Of a DNA stretch of 64,000 bases, positions 18,192-28,049 are shown in pieces (the stretch's first letter is position 1; every line of letters begins with the position of its first letter). The stretch comes from Burkholderia anthina. Its GTDB lineage: Bacteria > Pseudomonadota > Gammaproteobacteria > Burkholderiales > Burkholderiaceae. The notes beneath the pieces were generated by a model. The model did no database searches and was not told the origin of the DNA. It worked only from the letters and a program-made list of their open reading frames with translations. The stretch is from positions 1 through 64,000 of the forward strand of contig NZ_CABVLY010000013.1 of assembly GCF_902498995.1 (NCBI RefSeq). Reading direction: 5' to 3'. A program made the position numbers and the translations under genes.

Positions 18192-20258
18192 ATGAATGCG
18201 CCGACCGCCGCCGTACCGGGCCGGGAACCCGGCGATGCGCCGTTTCATGCAGGCGAACTCGCCGTGCAGCAGCGCGCGGGCGTGACGGAGGCCGCGGACG
18301 CGGCCGGCCGGCGCGGGATCCGGCGGTTCATGCCGGAGCAGCACCGGACGTTTTTCGGGCAGTTGCCGTTCTTCGTGCTCGGCGGCGTCGATGCGTACGG
18401 GCAGCCGTGGGCGACGCTGCGGGTCGGCATGCCCGGTTTCGTGACGACGCCGGACGCGCGCACGCTGCGCATCGGCGGCGACGCGCTGCCGGGCGATCCG
18501 CTGAGCGGTGCGTGGCAGCCGGGTGCATCGCTCGGCGGGCTCGGGATCGAGTTCGACACGCGCCGGCGCAATCGCGTGAACGGCGTCGTGCGCGCGGTGA
18601 ACGACGGCGCGCTCACCGTCGCGGTCGAGCAGAGCTTCGGCAATTGCGCGAAGTACATCCAGGGCCGGACGCCGACGTTCGTGCGGCGCGAAGGCGGGGC
18701 ATCGGCCGAGGTCGTCGCATCCGGCGTATCGGACCGGCTGAACGATGCGGATCGCGCGCTGCTCGCGCATGCCGATACGTTCTTCGTCGCGAGCGCGAAC
18801 ACGTCGGCCGGGGCGGGTGCCGCGCGCGGCGCGGACGTGTCGCATCGCGGCGGCATGCCGGGCTTCGTGCGCGTCGACGATGCGCGGACGCTGACGACGC
18901 CGGATTTCAGCGGCAATCGTTTCTTCAATACGCTCGGCAACCTGCGGCACGATCCGCGCGCGGGGTTGCTGTTCGTCGATTTCGAGCGCGGCGACCTCGT
19001 GTATGTCGCCGCGGATGCGGAGATCGTGTGGGACGGGCCGCTCGTCGCGTCGTTCGACGGCGCGCAGCGCGTCGTGCGGTTTCATGTGCGCGAAGTGCGG
19101 CGCACGCGGGGCGTGCTGCCGTTCCGGTGGTCGGCGGTCGAGCGGGCACCGCAGTTCGTGGCGACGGCGGCGACGGCGGCGAGTGCGGGCGCGGTTGCGG
19201 TATCGCCGTCCGCCGTATCCGCATCGGCTTCCGGCTGGCGAGCGTTGCGCATCGCGAAGATCGTCGACGAAGCGCGCGCGATCCGCTCGTTCCATTTCGA
19301 ACCGGCCGATGGCGGCGCGCTGCCCGCGTACGAGGCCGGGCAACATCTGACGCTGCGGGTCGTGCTGCCGGGCGACGATGCGCCGGCGATCCGCAGCTAC
19401 ACGCTGTCGGATGCGCCCGGCGGCGCGGATTACCGGATCACCGTGAAGCGGGAAGGGCGCGTGTCGGCATGGCTGCACGACCATGCGCGGGCCGGCATGA
19501 CGCTCGACGCGCAGATGCCGCGCGGCCGTTTCACGTTCGACGGTGCAAGCCCGCGCCCGGCCGTGCTGGTTTCGGCCGGCATCGGCATCACGCCGATGAT
19601 CGCGATGCTGCGCCGCGCGCTCGCCGACGATGCGCCGTCACGCCGCGTGGTGTTCGTGCACGGCGCACGCGACATGGCGGACCGGCCGTTCGCCGCCGCG
19701 CTGACACGCATCGCGGATACCGACGCGCGCGTCGCGCTGCACTGGTTCGACAGCCAGCCGCAACGCGACGGCGCGGCGCGACCGGGCCGCATCGACATCG
19801 CGCAACTGAAGCGGATCCTGCCGTTCGACGACTACGACTTCTATCTGTGCGGCCCGTCCGCGTTCATGCGCGATGTGTATGAAGGACTGCGCGCGCTGAA
19901 CGTGCCGGACGAACGCATCCGCTTCGAGGCGTTCGGGCCGTCGAGCGTCACGCGCAGCACGGCCCGCACGGCAGCGGCGTTGCCGGCGACGAGCGTGCCC
20001 GTCGTGTTTCGCCGCTCGGCGCGCGATGCCGGATGGACGCCTGCCGACGGCACGCTGCTCGAATTCGCCGAAGGGCAGCGCATTGCGGTGCCGTCCGAAT
20101 GCCGGTCCGGATCGTGCGGCACGTGCGCGACGCGCGTGCTGTCCGGCACGGTCGACTACGTGCAGGCGCACGATGCGCCGGTCGAGCCGGGCTGCGCGCT
20201 GCTGTGTGTCGCGCAGCCGGCGCAAGGGGCCACGGCGCCGCTCGTGCTCGATCTCTGA
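18192..20258 (+). CDS. PNPOx-like / ferredoxin reductase / 2Fe-2S fusion oxidoreductase
   Basis: 688 residues. The N-terminal third (about 45-320) is a pyridoxamine-phosphate-oxidase-like flavin-binding split barrel (PEQHRTFFGQLPFFVLGGVDAYGQPWATL). Next comes a ferredoxin-NADP reductase module: FAD site RSYTLSDAP near 400, NAD site VLVSAGIGITPMIAML near 465 and FYLCGPSAFMRDVYEGL. The C-terminal plant-type ferredoxin has CRSGSCGTC plus a distal Cys in CALLC. Electrons would pass from NAD(P)H through FAD and the iron-sulfur centre to the N-terminal domain or to an external acceptor. The role is unknown. The Ala/Ser-rich linker near 330-350 joins the two halves. Confidence 0.85.
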   Translation: MNAPTAAVPGREPGDAPFHAGELAVQQRAGVTEAADAAGRRGIRRFMPEQHRTFFGQLPFFVLGGVDAYGQPWATLRVGMPGFVTTPDARTLRIGGDALPGDPLSGAWQPGASLGGLGIEFDTRRRNRVNGVVRAVNDGALTVAVEQSFGNCAKYIQGRTPTFVRREGGASAEVVASGVSDRLNDADRALLAHADTFFVASANTSAGAGAARGADVSHRGGMPGFVRVDDARTLTTPDFSGNRFFNTLGNLRHDPRAGLLFVDFERGDLVYVAADAEIVWDGPLVASFDGAQRVVRFHVREVRRTRGVLPFRWSAVERAPQFVATAATAASAGAVAVSPSAVSASASGWRALRIAKIVDEARAIRSFHFEPADGGALPAYEAGQHLTLRVVLPGDDAPAIRSYTLSDAPGGADYRITVKREGRVSAWLHDHARAGMTLDAQMPRGRFTFDGASPRPAVLVSAGIGITPMIAMLRRALADDAPSRRVVFVHGARDMADRPFAAALTRIADTDARVALHWFDSQPQRDGAARPGRIDIAQLKRILPFDDYDFYLCGPSAFMRDVYEGLRALNVPDERIRFEAFGPSSVTRSTARTAAALPATSVPVVFRRSARDAGWTPADGTLLEFAEGQRIAVPSECRSGSCGTCATRVLSGTVDYVQAHDAPVEPGCALLCVAQPAQGATAPLVLDL

Positions 20259-20401
20259 CGCGCGCGCCGTCCCGGTGCCACCGCCATGCGACACGCGGTC
20301 GCACAGCCCGTGCTGCGCAAAAACCGCGCGCAACTGCTTCTTTTTCCGGATGCCTGTCGGATCGACGATAGCGTCAACCGATAGAGGAAAGGAGCAACAT
20401 C

Positions 20402-20605
20402 ATGAAACTGTTCAGCATGATCCGCCTGGTTCTGTGGAGTTTCTTCGGCGTGCGCAACAGCAAGGCGCACGCGTCCGATCTCGCGAACGTCAACTTCACG
20501 ATGCTGCCGTTCGTCGCGATCGTGCTCGCGGTGCTGGTCGGCGCGGTGATCTACGGCGTCGTTCATCTGGTCGTCGATCCGACGGTGACGATGCAGGGCT
20601 TCTGA
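20402..20605 (+). CDS. DUF2970 family small membrane protein
   Basis: 67 residues: an N-terminal amphipathic stretch with WSFFGVRNSKAHASDLANVNF, the DUF2970 signature, then a single transmembrane helix (about 34-59). It is a small inner-membrane protein of unknown function common in beta- and gammaproteobacteria. A strong AAAGGAG site precedes the ATG. It stands alone between the fusion oxidoreductase and a terminator-like hairpin. Confidence 0.85.
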   Translation: MKLFSMIRLVLWSFFGVRNSKAHASDLANVNFTMLPFVAIVLAVLVGAVIYGVVHLVVDPTVTMQGF

Positions 20606-20649
20606 GCGCCGCGTGCCGCGCTTGTGTGCGGCGGCCCGGCACGCGGCGC
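20606..20649. terminator. Bidirectional terminator-like hairpin
   Basis: GCGCCGCGTGCCG (20606-20618) pairs perfectly with CGGCACGCGGCGC (20637-20649). It fills the gap between the convergent DUF2970 and porin genes. The 13-bp GC stem has no T tract, so it may stabilise both 3' ends as much as terminate. Confidence 0.6.
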
Positions 20650-20655
20650 GAACGC

Positions 20656-21795
20656 TCAGAACGTGTGATTCAGCGCCACGCGCGCGACGATCTGGTGCCC
20701 GTTCGACGACGCGCCGGGCGAACCCGGCACGAGCGCGCCGTCGAGCGGCGTGCCGGTCGCGCTGCCGCCCACCAGCTGATACGCGACCTGCGTGTAGACC
20801 GACGTGCGCTTCGACAGCAGGTACTGCGCCATCGCGCCGAACTGGTTCCAGTGCAGCGACGACTTCACGCCTGCCTGATCGAGGCCGCCTCGCGTGTACG
20901 TATACATGCCGCCGACCAGGAAGGCCGGCGTGACGTTGTACTTCGCGTTGACTTCGATGTTGTCGAACGTGAGCCGCGCATTCGCGAGGCCGAGACTGCC
21001 GGCATAGATCGACGCGTCGGGCTGGCCGACGTTCACGTGCGAATACACCGCGCCGAGCGTCGCGGCACCGATCCCGTAGTTCACGCCGATGCCGTAGATC
21101 TTCTGGTTGCCCGCGACGAAATCCGTGTCGTCCGGCGTCAGCGCGCCGCCCGCCGTGGTGCCCGGGTTCGACATGTTCTCGTAGACGGCGGCGACCGACA
21201 GCGTCTGGTACGTGTAGTTCAGGCCGACGCCGAGCATCCGGTTCTGCGTGAAGCCGCCCGCGAGATTGCTCAACCCGACCATCACGGTGCCCGAGAATCC
21301 GCCGAATACGGGGCTCGCATACTTCACCGCGTTGTTCGCATGGAACGACGCGTCGGTGTTGTCGTTATCGAGCGGATGCGAGAACAGGAAGCCGGCCCAG
21401 CTGCCGTTCGCGGTCAGCGGCCCGATCGTGTCGGCGACGGTGTCGAACTGGCGGCCGAGCGTCAGCGTGCCGAGCCGCGCCGACTGCAGCCCGACGTACG
21501 ACTGGTAGCCGAACAGGCGGTTGCCGTAGCCGAGCTGGCCGTTTTCGACCGCGAAGCCGCTTTCCAGGTCGAAGATCGCGTGCAGTCCGCCGCCGAGATC
21601 CTCGTCGCCCTTGATGCCCCAGCGGCTGGTGGCGAGATCGCCGCTCGCCATCTGCCACGACGACTTCCCGCCGACATTGTTCGTGTAGTTGATGCCTTCG
21701 TCGAGGACACCGAACAGCAGGACGGAGCTTTGAGCATGCGCGTTCGCGCAACCGATCAGGAATCCTGCCGACAGGATGAGGGGTGTTTTTTTCAT
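20656..21795 (-). CDS. Gram-negative general porin (OmpC-like trimeric porin)
   Basis: 379 residues with a signal peptide ending ANAHAQ. The mature protein begins SSVLLFGVLDEGINYTNNVGG and ends with the beta-strand QIVARVALNHTF, whose terminal Phe is the outer-membrane insertion signal. Internal motifs (SRWGIKGDEDLGGGLHAIFDLESGF, NRLFGYQSYVGLQSARLGTLTLGRQ) are typical of Burkholderia porins. The ATG at 21795 is chosen because the signal peptide starts there. A sigma54 promoter and a 33-bp inverted repeat upstream match those of the amine dehydrogenase genes, so it may admit amines as part of that regulon. Confidence 0.9.
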   Translation of the reverse strand: MKKTPLILSAGFLIGCANAHAQSSVLLFGVLDEGINYTNNVGGKSSWQMASGDLATSRWGIKGDEDLGGGLHAIFDLESGFAVENGQLGYGNRLFGYQSYVGLQSARLGTLTLGRQFDTVADTIGPLTANGSWAGFLFSHPLDNDNTDASFHANNAVKYASPVFGGFSGTVMVGLSNLAGGFTQNRMLGVGLNYTYQTLSVAAVYENMSNPGTTAGGALTPDDTDFVAGNQKIYGIGVNYGIGAATLGAVYSHVNVGQPDASIYAGSLGLANARLTFDNIEVNAKYNVTPAFLVGGMYTYTRGGLDQAGVKSSLHWNQFGAMAQYLLSKRTSVYTQVAYQLVGGSATGTPLDGALVPGSPGASSNGHQIVARVALNHTF

Positions 21796-21868
21796 GTGGG
21801 ATGCGGGCTCGAAAGATGAAACGGTCGATGGTCCGGCGCGCGGCGTGTGCGGCGCGTGACCTTCGATA

Positions 21869-21884
21869 AGCAGATGGCATGCCA
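21869..21884 (-). promoter_or_regulatory. Sigma54 (-24/-12) promoter of porin gene
   Basis: Read on the minus strand, TGGCATGCCATCTGCT fits the consensus TGGCACG-N4-TTGCW with the invariant GG and GC at correct spacing. It is about 75 bases upstream of the porin ATG. The 33-bp inverted repeat lies about 110 bases further upstream, as expected of an activator site. Confidence 0.7.
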
Positions 21885-21993
21885 TCACCCGTTTCAAGAC
21901 CGCAATGCGCGGGCTGCGTTCCATTTTATCGAGCGATGCGGTTGATTCAGGCCGGATCGCGTATCAATCGCGTAGCAATTCGCATCGCGTGTC

Positions 21994-22026
21994 GCATGTC
22001 GCGTCTCAACTTGAGACGCGACATGC
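21994..22026. promoter_or_regulatory. 33-bp perfect inverted repeat, activator binding site
   Basis: GCATGTCGCGTCTCAA, one central C, then its exact complement TTGAGACGCGACATGC. The same sequence in partial form recurs upstream of the divergent qhpA and aldehyde dehydrogenase genes. Its distance from the porin -24/-12 element is typical of an enhancer-type site for a sigma54 activator, most simply the AcoR-like regulator encoded in this locus. Confidence 0.75.
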
Positions 22027-22109
22027 GTGCGCAACCACGCCTGCGGGCGCACGTGCGTCGCGGCGTGACGGAATGACGAAGCGGGGAGACGAAGGGCGGA
22101 AAGCGTGCG

Positions 22110-23426
22110 TTACGCGCGCGAGAACGGATAGCCCTGCGTTTCGAGCCAGCGCCGCACCCGCGCGGCCTGCGGCGGCGCGAACTGCGCCAGCACCTGCGCG
22201 GCCGGCTGCTCGCGCAGCGCGGCGACGATCGGCGCGAGCGCGATGCCGTGCAGATGCCAGATCCCGAGCGGCTGGTCGGGGCTCGTGACGACATCGGCTT
22301 CGGCGATCGTATCGCCGTCGATCACGGGCGCACGCTCGATCGCGAGCGCGCCGAAATCGGGCGCGCGATGCGATGGCGCATCGTCGGGCCACCCGCGGCG
22401 CGCTTGCCAGAACGGTCGATCGGCCCATTGCGTATCGAGCGCATAAAAGTCGCGGCCGATTCGTGCGAAACGCATGAACAGCGCGGTGATGCGCCGCTCG
22501 TGAAAGCGCAGTGCGAGTGCCGCGCGCTCGGGATGCGCGAGCAACGTATGGATGACGGCCGGCGCCTGCAGCGCGGACGACAGCGACTGGAAGATGCCGT
22601 TGCCGGACAGCGGATCGACGGCCATCGCCGCGTCGCCGATACGCAGCCAGTTCGCCCCGCCCGTGTCGCCGCACAGCGTCGCGCTGCTGGTGCGTGCGAA
22701 CACGCGTGTATCGTCGCCGGCATCGCTCCCGAAGAAGTCGCGTGCAAGCGGCGTGCGCCGCAGCGTCGCGCACCACGCGGGCAGTGCGTCGCGCGGCGGC
22801 AGCGTCGCGGTCGCGACGTCGAGCGTCGCCTGCCAGTAGCAGCGGCCGTCGGGCAGGCGCGCCATCCACGCCCAGCCGTCGGGCAGGCTCTCGATGGCCG
22901 ATGCCGGATCGCCGGGCGTGCCTTGCCACACGTTCAGCAGGCTCAGCGTCTGCGGCCCGCGTATCGCGTCGCGCGCGAGCGGCGCGAGCCGGCCGCGCGC
23001 CTCGACGATGAACGCCGCGTGCAGCGTGTCGGTGCCGGCGGGCGTATCGATGCGGATCGCATGTCCGTCGCCGTCGGCCTGCGCCGCGCGCACCGTTGCT
23101 TCGCGTACCTCGATGCCGGCTTCGGCGAGATCGCGGCGCAACGCTTCGTCGAAACGGCGGCGGTCGATCAGGTGTTCGTGATTGAGCGTGCGCGTGTCGC
23201 CGTTCCAGCGCGTCGTGCGCGCGCACGGCGGCAGCGCGCACGCGGCCGCCTGCACGAGCCCGGCATGGCGCAGCCCTTGGAGCACGCGATCGGACACGCC
23301 TTCGACCGCATCGAAGCGCCGCCATTCGCTGACGACCGTGACGGGATAGCCGAGCCGCGCGAGGCCGAGCGCGGCGGCGGCGCCCGCCGGGCCTGCCCCG
23401 AGCACGGCGATCGGCGCGCGCTTCAT
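22110..23426 (-). CDS. qhpG: QhpG-like FAD-dependent monooxygenase for CTQ biogenesis
   Basis: 438 residues with an N-terminal FAD site VLGAGPAGAAAALGLARLG (from residue 8) and the second flavin motif LRIGDAAMAVDPLSGNGIFQSL, as in flavin halogenase- and hydroxylase-type proteins. In the quinohemoprotein amine dehydrogenase system, QhpG hydroxylates the tryptophan of the gamma subunit precursor that becomes cysteine tryptophylquinone. The start codon overlaps the stop of the subtilisin-like gene by four bases, and this is the last gene of the qhpF-qhpE-qhpG-like run. The assignment rests on the fold plus this neighbourhood. Confidence 0.85.
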   Translation of the reverse strand: MKRAPIAVLGAGPAGAAAALGLARLGYPVTVVSEWRRFDAVEGVSDRVLQGLRHAGLVQAAACALPPCARTTRWNGDTRTLNHEHLIDRRRFDEALRRDLAEAGIEVREATVRAAQADGDGHAIRIDTPAGTDTLHAAFIVEARGRLAPLARDAIRGPQTLSLLNVWQGTPGDPASAIESLPDGWAWMARLPDGRCYWQATLDVATATLPPRDALPAWCATLRRTPLARDFFGSDAGDDTRVFARTSSATLCGDTGGANWLRIGDAAMAVDPLSGNGIFQSLSSALQAPAVIHTLLAHPERAALALRFHERRITALFMRFARIGRDFYALDTQWADRPFWQARRGWPDDAPSHRAPDFGALAIERAPVIDGDTIAEADVVTSPDQPLGIWHLHGIALAPIVAALREQPAAQVLAQFAPPQAARVRRWLETQGYPFSRA

Positions 23427-24115
23427 GATGCGCGGGTGCGCCGTTCGACGCCGACGTAGGCCGCGTCTTCGCGCAGATGCGCGACGAGCGCGACGGTATC
23501 CGCGTCGGGGTGGCGCGCGAACCAGCGCGCCGCGTGGCCGCTGAGCGCCGCGCACGCGATGCTCGCGCCGGCCGGCGCGCGCGGTGCGCCGCTCGACACG
23601 ACCGCGCCGAAATCGGCCTGCGCGCTGTCGAGCCACGACCATTGACCCGGTGCGCAGCGGGCATCGCCCGTCACGCGCACGATGCCCGGATAGCTGGCCG
23701 GAAACACCGGCGTGCCTTGCGCGGGGCTCGACGCGAACACGGTCACGCGTTGCGCGACGGCCGCCGCGCACGCGTCGCGCAGCGAGTCGCGATCGGCGCG
23801 CACGCCGAGACTCAGGTTGATCACGCGGATACGTTGTGTCAGCAACCAGTCGATCGCGTGCGCGATCTGCGCGGCACTCGTCACGCCGCGCGCGTCGAAC
23901 ACCTGCGCGACGACCAGCATCGCATCGGGCGCGGCGGCCGCGATCGTCGCGCAGATCGCGCTGCCGTGGCCGAGCCGGTCCGGTTCGGCGGCGCCGGCCC
24001 GCAACCCCGACGCATCGTCGAGCGAGAAGCGCCGCGTCTCGGCCACGCGCACGCTCAGCGACGGCGGATAGCCGCTGTCGACGACACCGACGCGCATGCT
24101 TGCGTCGTCACGCAT
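23423..24115 (-). CDS. qhpE: QhpE-like subtilisin family serine protease
   Basis: 230 residues of a compact S8 peptidase without signal peptide or propeptide. The triad is Asp13 (VGVVDSGYP), His50 (RLGHGSAIC) and Ser185 (PAGASIACAALSGHAA). QhpE is the cytoplasmic protease that removes the 28-residue leader from the cross-linked gamma subunit before export. The start at 24115 overlaps the exporter gene by eight bases; an ATG at 24097 is also possible. It is shorter than most subtilisins, as expected of this dedicated processing family. Confidence 0.87.
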   Translation of the reverse strand: MRDDASMRVGVVDSGYPPSLSVRVAETRRFSLDDASGLRAGAAEPDRLGHGSAICATIAAAAPDAMLVVAQVFDARGVTSAAQIAHAIDWLLTQRIRVINLSLGVRADRDSLRDACAAAVAQRVTVFASSPAQGTPVFPASYPGIVRVTGDARCAPGQWSWLDSAQADFGAVVSSGAPRAPAGASIACAALSGHAARWFARHPDADTVALVAHLREDAAYVGVERRTRAS

Positions 24116-25835
24116 GCGCGACGTCCCGGTGTGTGCGCCGTGCGAGTTGCCCGTCCGCGAGTTCGACATGCAGGTCGGCGCCGGCGAGCGTCGACGCGCG
24201 GTGGCTGACGAGAATGCGCGTGCGATCGCCGAACAGCGTGTCGATCTGCGCGATGACCTGCCGCTCGGTCGCTTCGTCGACGGCCGACGTCGCCTCGTCG
24301 AGCACGAGGATCGCCGGCGCCTGCAGCAGCGCGCGCGCGATCGCGATGCGCTGCTTCTGGCCGCCGGACAGCTGTTGCCCGCGCTCGCCGACCGGCCCGT
24401 CGAGCCCGCCCGGCAGCGTCGCGATCAGTTCGTCGAGATGCGCGGCGCGCGCGGCGTGGGCGATGTCGTCGCGCGTCGCGTGCGGCGCCGCGTAGCGGAT
24501 GTTGTCCGCGAGGCTGCCGCGAAACAGCACGATGTCCTGGCTGACGACCGCGACGTGCCGGCGCAGTGCGTCGAGATCGACGTCGCGCAGGTCGACGCCG
24601 TCGATGCGCACGCTGCCGCGCTGCGGATCGTAGAAGCGCTGCATCAGGTCGATCAGCGTCGATTTGCCGCTGCCCGACAGTCCCGATAACGCGACCTTGC
24701 TGCCGGCCGGCACGCGTGCGGCGGCGCCGCGCAGCACCGGCTGCGCGCGCGCGTCGTGCGCGAACCACACGTCGACGAATTCGAGGTCGCCGCGCGGCGG
24801 CAGCTCGCGCGCGACGGCCGGCGGCTGCACCGCCACCGGCGCGCGCTGCAGCTCCATCACGCGGCCGAGGCTGACCGTCATCCGCTGCAGCGCGACGTAG
24901 AGCCCGAGCAGGCTCTTCACGGGGCCGATCGCCATCCCGAGATAGCTCGAGAACGCGATCAGCGAACCGAGCGGCCAGTCGCCGCGAATCACCCAGTAGC
25001 CGCCGACGATGAACGCACCGGCGCGCGACAGCGACGTCAGCGTGCCGGGCACCGACTGCGTGATGAATTCGGTGACCTGCAGCTTCAGCAGGCGCTCCAT
25101 GTAGCGATCGCCGAGGCCGTCGAGCCGCGCCTGTTCCGCACGCTGGCGGCCGGCGGCCTGGATGAACTTCATCGCGGGCAGCGTCTCGACGAGAAACGAC
25201 GACACGTCGGCCGCGCCTTCGCGCACCGCGCGCGCATCGCGCTCGACCTTGCGGCGCATCGTGCGCAGCCACAGGATCTCGAACGGAATCAGCAGCAGCG
25301 CGAGCAGCGACAGCTTCCACGACAGCGTCACCAGCAGCACGAGCGTGCCGACCAGCCCGATCACGTTCGACACCGCGGAGAACAGCGCGTCGAGCGCGAA
25401 GCGCTGGATCTCGGCGACGTCGCCGTCGAGGCGCGACAGCAGGTCGCCGAGGCGGCGCTGCCCGTAGAACGACGGCGACAGCCGCTGCAGGTGCGCATAG
25501 ACGGCGCCGCGCAGCGAGAACAGCACGCGGCCGGACAGCCGCGTATGCAGGTAACGGTTGACGCCGCCGAGCAGCGTGCCGACGAAGCCGGCGAACACCA
25601 TCGCGAACGCGATCGCGACGAGCATCCGGAAATCCTTGCCGACGAGCCCGCGGTCGATCAGCTCCTTCGTGAGCCACGGCTGCGCGAGCGCCAGCAGCGA
25701 CGCGCAGGCCGACAACGCGAGCAGGCCCGCGATCGCGAGCCGGTGCGGCCGCACGAAACCGTACAGCCAGCCGAGCGCTTGCGCGAGTTGCGCGCGGTCG
25801 TCGGTCTTCACGAAACGCAGGACGAGTTTCAGCAT
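24108..25835 (-). CDS. qhpF: QhpF-like ABC transporter (fused membrane and ATPase domains)
   Basis: 575 residues. A six-helix exporter transmembrane domain (about 25-310) is followed by an ATPase domain with Walker A GLSGSGKST, Q loop, signature LSGGQKQRIAIARAL and Walker B ILVLDEATS. A half-transporter of this type (QhpF) is needed to export the processed gamma subunit of quinohemoprotein amine dehydrogenase to the periplasm. The ATG at 25835 is chosen over a TTG eight codons earlier. The gene sits 49 bp after the sigma54 activator gene and overlaps the protease gene. Confidence 0.87.
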   Translation of the reverse strand: MLKLVLRFVKTDDRAQLAQALGWLYGFVRPHRLAIAGLLALSACASLLALAQPWLTKELIDRGLVGKDFRMLVAIAFAMVFAGFVGTLLGGVNRYLHTRLSGRVLFSLRGAVYAHLQRLSPSFYGQRRLGDLLSRLDGDVAEIQRFALDALFSAVSNVIGLVGTLVLLVTLSWKLSLLALLLIPFEILWLRTMRRKVERDARAVREGAADVSSFLVETLPAMKFIQAAGRQRAEQARLDGLGDRYMERLLKLQVTEFITQSVPGTLTSLSRAGAFIVGGYWVIRGDWPLGSLIAFSSYLGMAIGPVKSLLGLYVALQRMTVSLGRVMELQRAPVAVQPPAVARELPPRGDLEFVDVWFAHDARAQPVLRGAAARVPAGSKVALSGLSGSGKSTLIDLMQRFYDPQRGSVRIDGVDLRDVDLDALRRHVAVVSQDIVLFRGSLADNIRYAAPHATRDDIAHAARAAHLDELIATLPGGLDGPVGERGQQLSGGQKQRIAIARALLQAPAILVLDEATSAVDEATERQVIAQIDTLFGDRTRILVSHRASTLAGADLHVELADGQLARRTHRDVAHA

Positions 25836-25884
25836 CGGCGCGATCGATCCGTAGGGCAAGCAGCGGACGAACGTGCGCGCCCCG

Positions 25885-27816
25885 TCATGACTGCAGCCGC
25901 TTGAGCCGGCGATACAGCGTGGCGCGGCTGATCCCGAGCGTCTGCGCGGCGGCCGCGACGTTGCCGTCGTGACGCGCGAGCGATTCGCGGATCAGATCGT
26001 CCTCGTGGCGGCGGATCAGCCCGAACGACGCGTCGGGCGACGGGCACACGCCGTCGATGAAGCCGTCGCACAGATGATCGAGGCCCAGCACGTCGTCGTG
26101 CTCGTCGCGCACTGCAAGCGCCGTGCGCAGCACCATCTCGAGCTGGCGGATGTTGCCGGGCCAGCGATGCTGGCGGAACACGTCGGCGAGCTCCGCATCG
26201 ATGCTCACGTGCGGCGCGCCGAGCCGCGCGAGCAGCGCGGTGACGATCAGGTCGACGTCGTCGCGTTCGCGCAGCGCGGGCAGCAGCACGTTGACACCGT
26301 GAATCCGGTAGTAGAGGTCTTCGCGGAAGCTCTTGTCGCGCACCATCGTCTGCAGGTCGCGGTGGGTCGCGCAGATCACCGCGATGTCGATGGCCTGCTC
26401 GTCGCCCGCGCCGAGCGGCGCGACCTTGCGTTCCTGCAGCACGCGCAGCAGGCGCGCCTGCAGGTGCAGCGGCATGTCGCCGATTTCGTCGAGAAACAGC
26501 GTGCCGCCGTGCGCCTGCATCAGCCGGCCCGTCATTCCGCCCTTGCGTGCGCCGGTGAATGCGCCGTCGCGGTAGCCGAACAGCTCCGACTCGATCAGCC
26601 CCTCGGGGATCGACGCGCAGTTCACCGCGACGAACGGCTTGCCGGCGCGCAGGCTCGCATCGTGCAGCGCGCGTGCCACGACTTCCTTGCCGGTGCCGGT
26701 TTCGCCCTGCACGAGCACGGGCAGCCCGTTGTTGAGCCCTTGCCGCGCCATCGTCAGCGCGCGCAACAGGCGCGGCTGGCGGCCGGCGAGGGCCGCCAGC
26801 GCCTGGGTGCCGGCTTCGCCGCGCGCATTGGCTGCCGGTGCCGAAACGCGTTCGCGTACGGCCGGCACGGCCATCGTGCGCGGCAGGCGCAGCGCCTTGC
26901 AGTGGAACGCGGCGTCGACGCCTTCGACGCGCAGCATTCCGCCTTGTTCGGCGAAGGCGACGAACGACGGCGCGCGGGCGGGCGATGCGCTTTCGCAGCG
27001 GCGGCCGACGAGTGCGTCGCGCGCGGCGCCGAGCAACTCGCACGCATGCGCGTTCGCGGCGACGATGCGCCCGTCTTCCGACACGGCGAGCACGCCGCTC
27101 CAACTGGAGCCGAGATACGTGCGGCGCGGATGAAAGACGAGCACGACGTGCTCGGGGAAATACGCATCGAACAGGCGCGTCTCGATGTGCGTGGCCGCTG
27201 CGCTCATCAGCATCGACATTCCGTCGAGCGTGAGCGGCAACTCGCCTTCGCGCGTGAGGTCGAGCACGCCGATCGGGTTGCCGTGCGGATCGCACAGCGG
27301 CAGCGAACGGCACGAGAAGCGGCTCAGCCGGCCGAGGAAATGCTCGCCGCTGTCGATCGCGACCGCGCAGCCTTCGACGAGCGCGGTGCCGAGCGCGTTG
27401 GTGCCGCGCAGCGATTCGCACCAGCTCGCGCCGGCGCGGATGTCGCCGATGCCGAGTGCGGCGAGCTGCCTCGCGTCGCCGTCGACCGACAGGATCGTTG
27501 CGCGCGCATCGGCCAGCAGGATCATGCCGTCGCGTCCGCAACGCTCGGCGAGGAATTCGAGTTCGGGTGCCGCCGCGTCGAGCAGCAGGCGGTTCGCGTC
27601 GCGCAGCTCGTCGAGATTGCAGAATTCATGCAGGTTCAGCCGCGCGTCGTCGTCCCAGCGCACGCCGTGTTCGAGGCTGCGCCGCCAGGACTGGTCGATT
27701 TCGATGCGCAGGCAGCCTTGCGGCAGCACGCCGTCGGAGCTGAGTCGTTCGCGAATCAGGCGGGTTGCCTGCAGCCGGTCCGGAAGTCGTTGGCCGGAAG
27801 GGAAGTAGTCTTGCAC
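25885..27816 (-). CDS. AcoR-like sigma54-dependent activator, probable qhp regulator
   Basis: 643 residues. The N-terminal segment has [13 protein letters not shown], as in the AcoR/DhaR group, then a GAF domain and a PAS-like region ([22 protein letters not shown]). The AAA+ domain has Walker A GETGTGKE, the sigma54-contact motif GAFTGA and Walker [12 protein letters not shown], and a Fis-type helix-turn-helix ends the protein ([23 protein letters not shown]). The GTG at 27816 is chosen because GAGGAGGGG lies just ahead; the frame is open further upstream but has no such site. It is embedded among qhp maturation genes, and three sigma54 promoters flank the locus, so it is the obvious activator. 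The known Paracoccus regulator QhpR is AraC-type, so this is a different solution. Confidence 0.88.
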   Translation of the reverse strand: MQDYFPSGQRLPDRLQATRLIRERLSSDGVLPQGCLRIEIDQSWRRSLEHGVRWDDDARLNLHEFCNLDELRDANRLLLDAAAPELEFLAERCGRDGMILLADARATILSVDGDARQLAALGIGDIRAGASWCESLRGTNALGTALVEGCAVAIDSGEHFLGRLSRFSCRSLPLCDPHGNPIGVLDLTREGELPLTLDGMSMLMSAAATHIETRLFDAYFPEHVVLVFHPRRTYLGSSWSGVLAVSEDGRIVAANAHACELLGAARDALVGRRCESASPARAPSFVAFAEQGGMLRVEGVDAAFHCKALRLPRTMAVPAVRERVSAPAANARGEAGTQALAALAGRQPRLLRALTMARQGLNNGLPVLVQGETGTGKEVVARALHDASLRAGKPFVAVNCASIPEGLIESELFGYRDGAFTGARKGGMTGRLMQAHGGTLFLDEIGDMPLHLQARLLRVLQERKVAPLGAGDEQAIDIAVICATHRDLQTMVRDKSFREDLYYRIHGVNVLLPALRERDDVDLIVTALLARLGAPHVSIDAELADVFRQHRWPGNIRQLEMVLRTALAVRDEHDDVLGLDHLCDGFIDGVCPSPDASFGLIRRHEDDLIRESLARHDGNVAAAAQTLGISRATLYRRLKRLQS

Positions 27817-28049
27817 GTCGCCCCTCCTCAGGAGAATGTCGGGCCGTCCGATCCGGCGCGGCCGCACGCAAAAAGGCCCGCCGAGTCTGGCATAAGCCCG
27901 GGCATAAATCCATCCGGTCAAAAACCTAAGACCCAGGCGGGGCGCGGCGATGCGGGCGATTCGTGCTCGCGGGAGGGCCGTCTTCGGCGAGCGTGGCGGG
28001 GCGGCGCGCATGGCGGGCGAGCGGTGCGGATTTCGCGGGGCGGCGGCGC

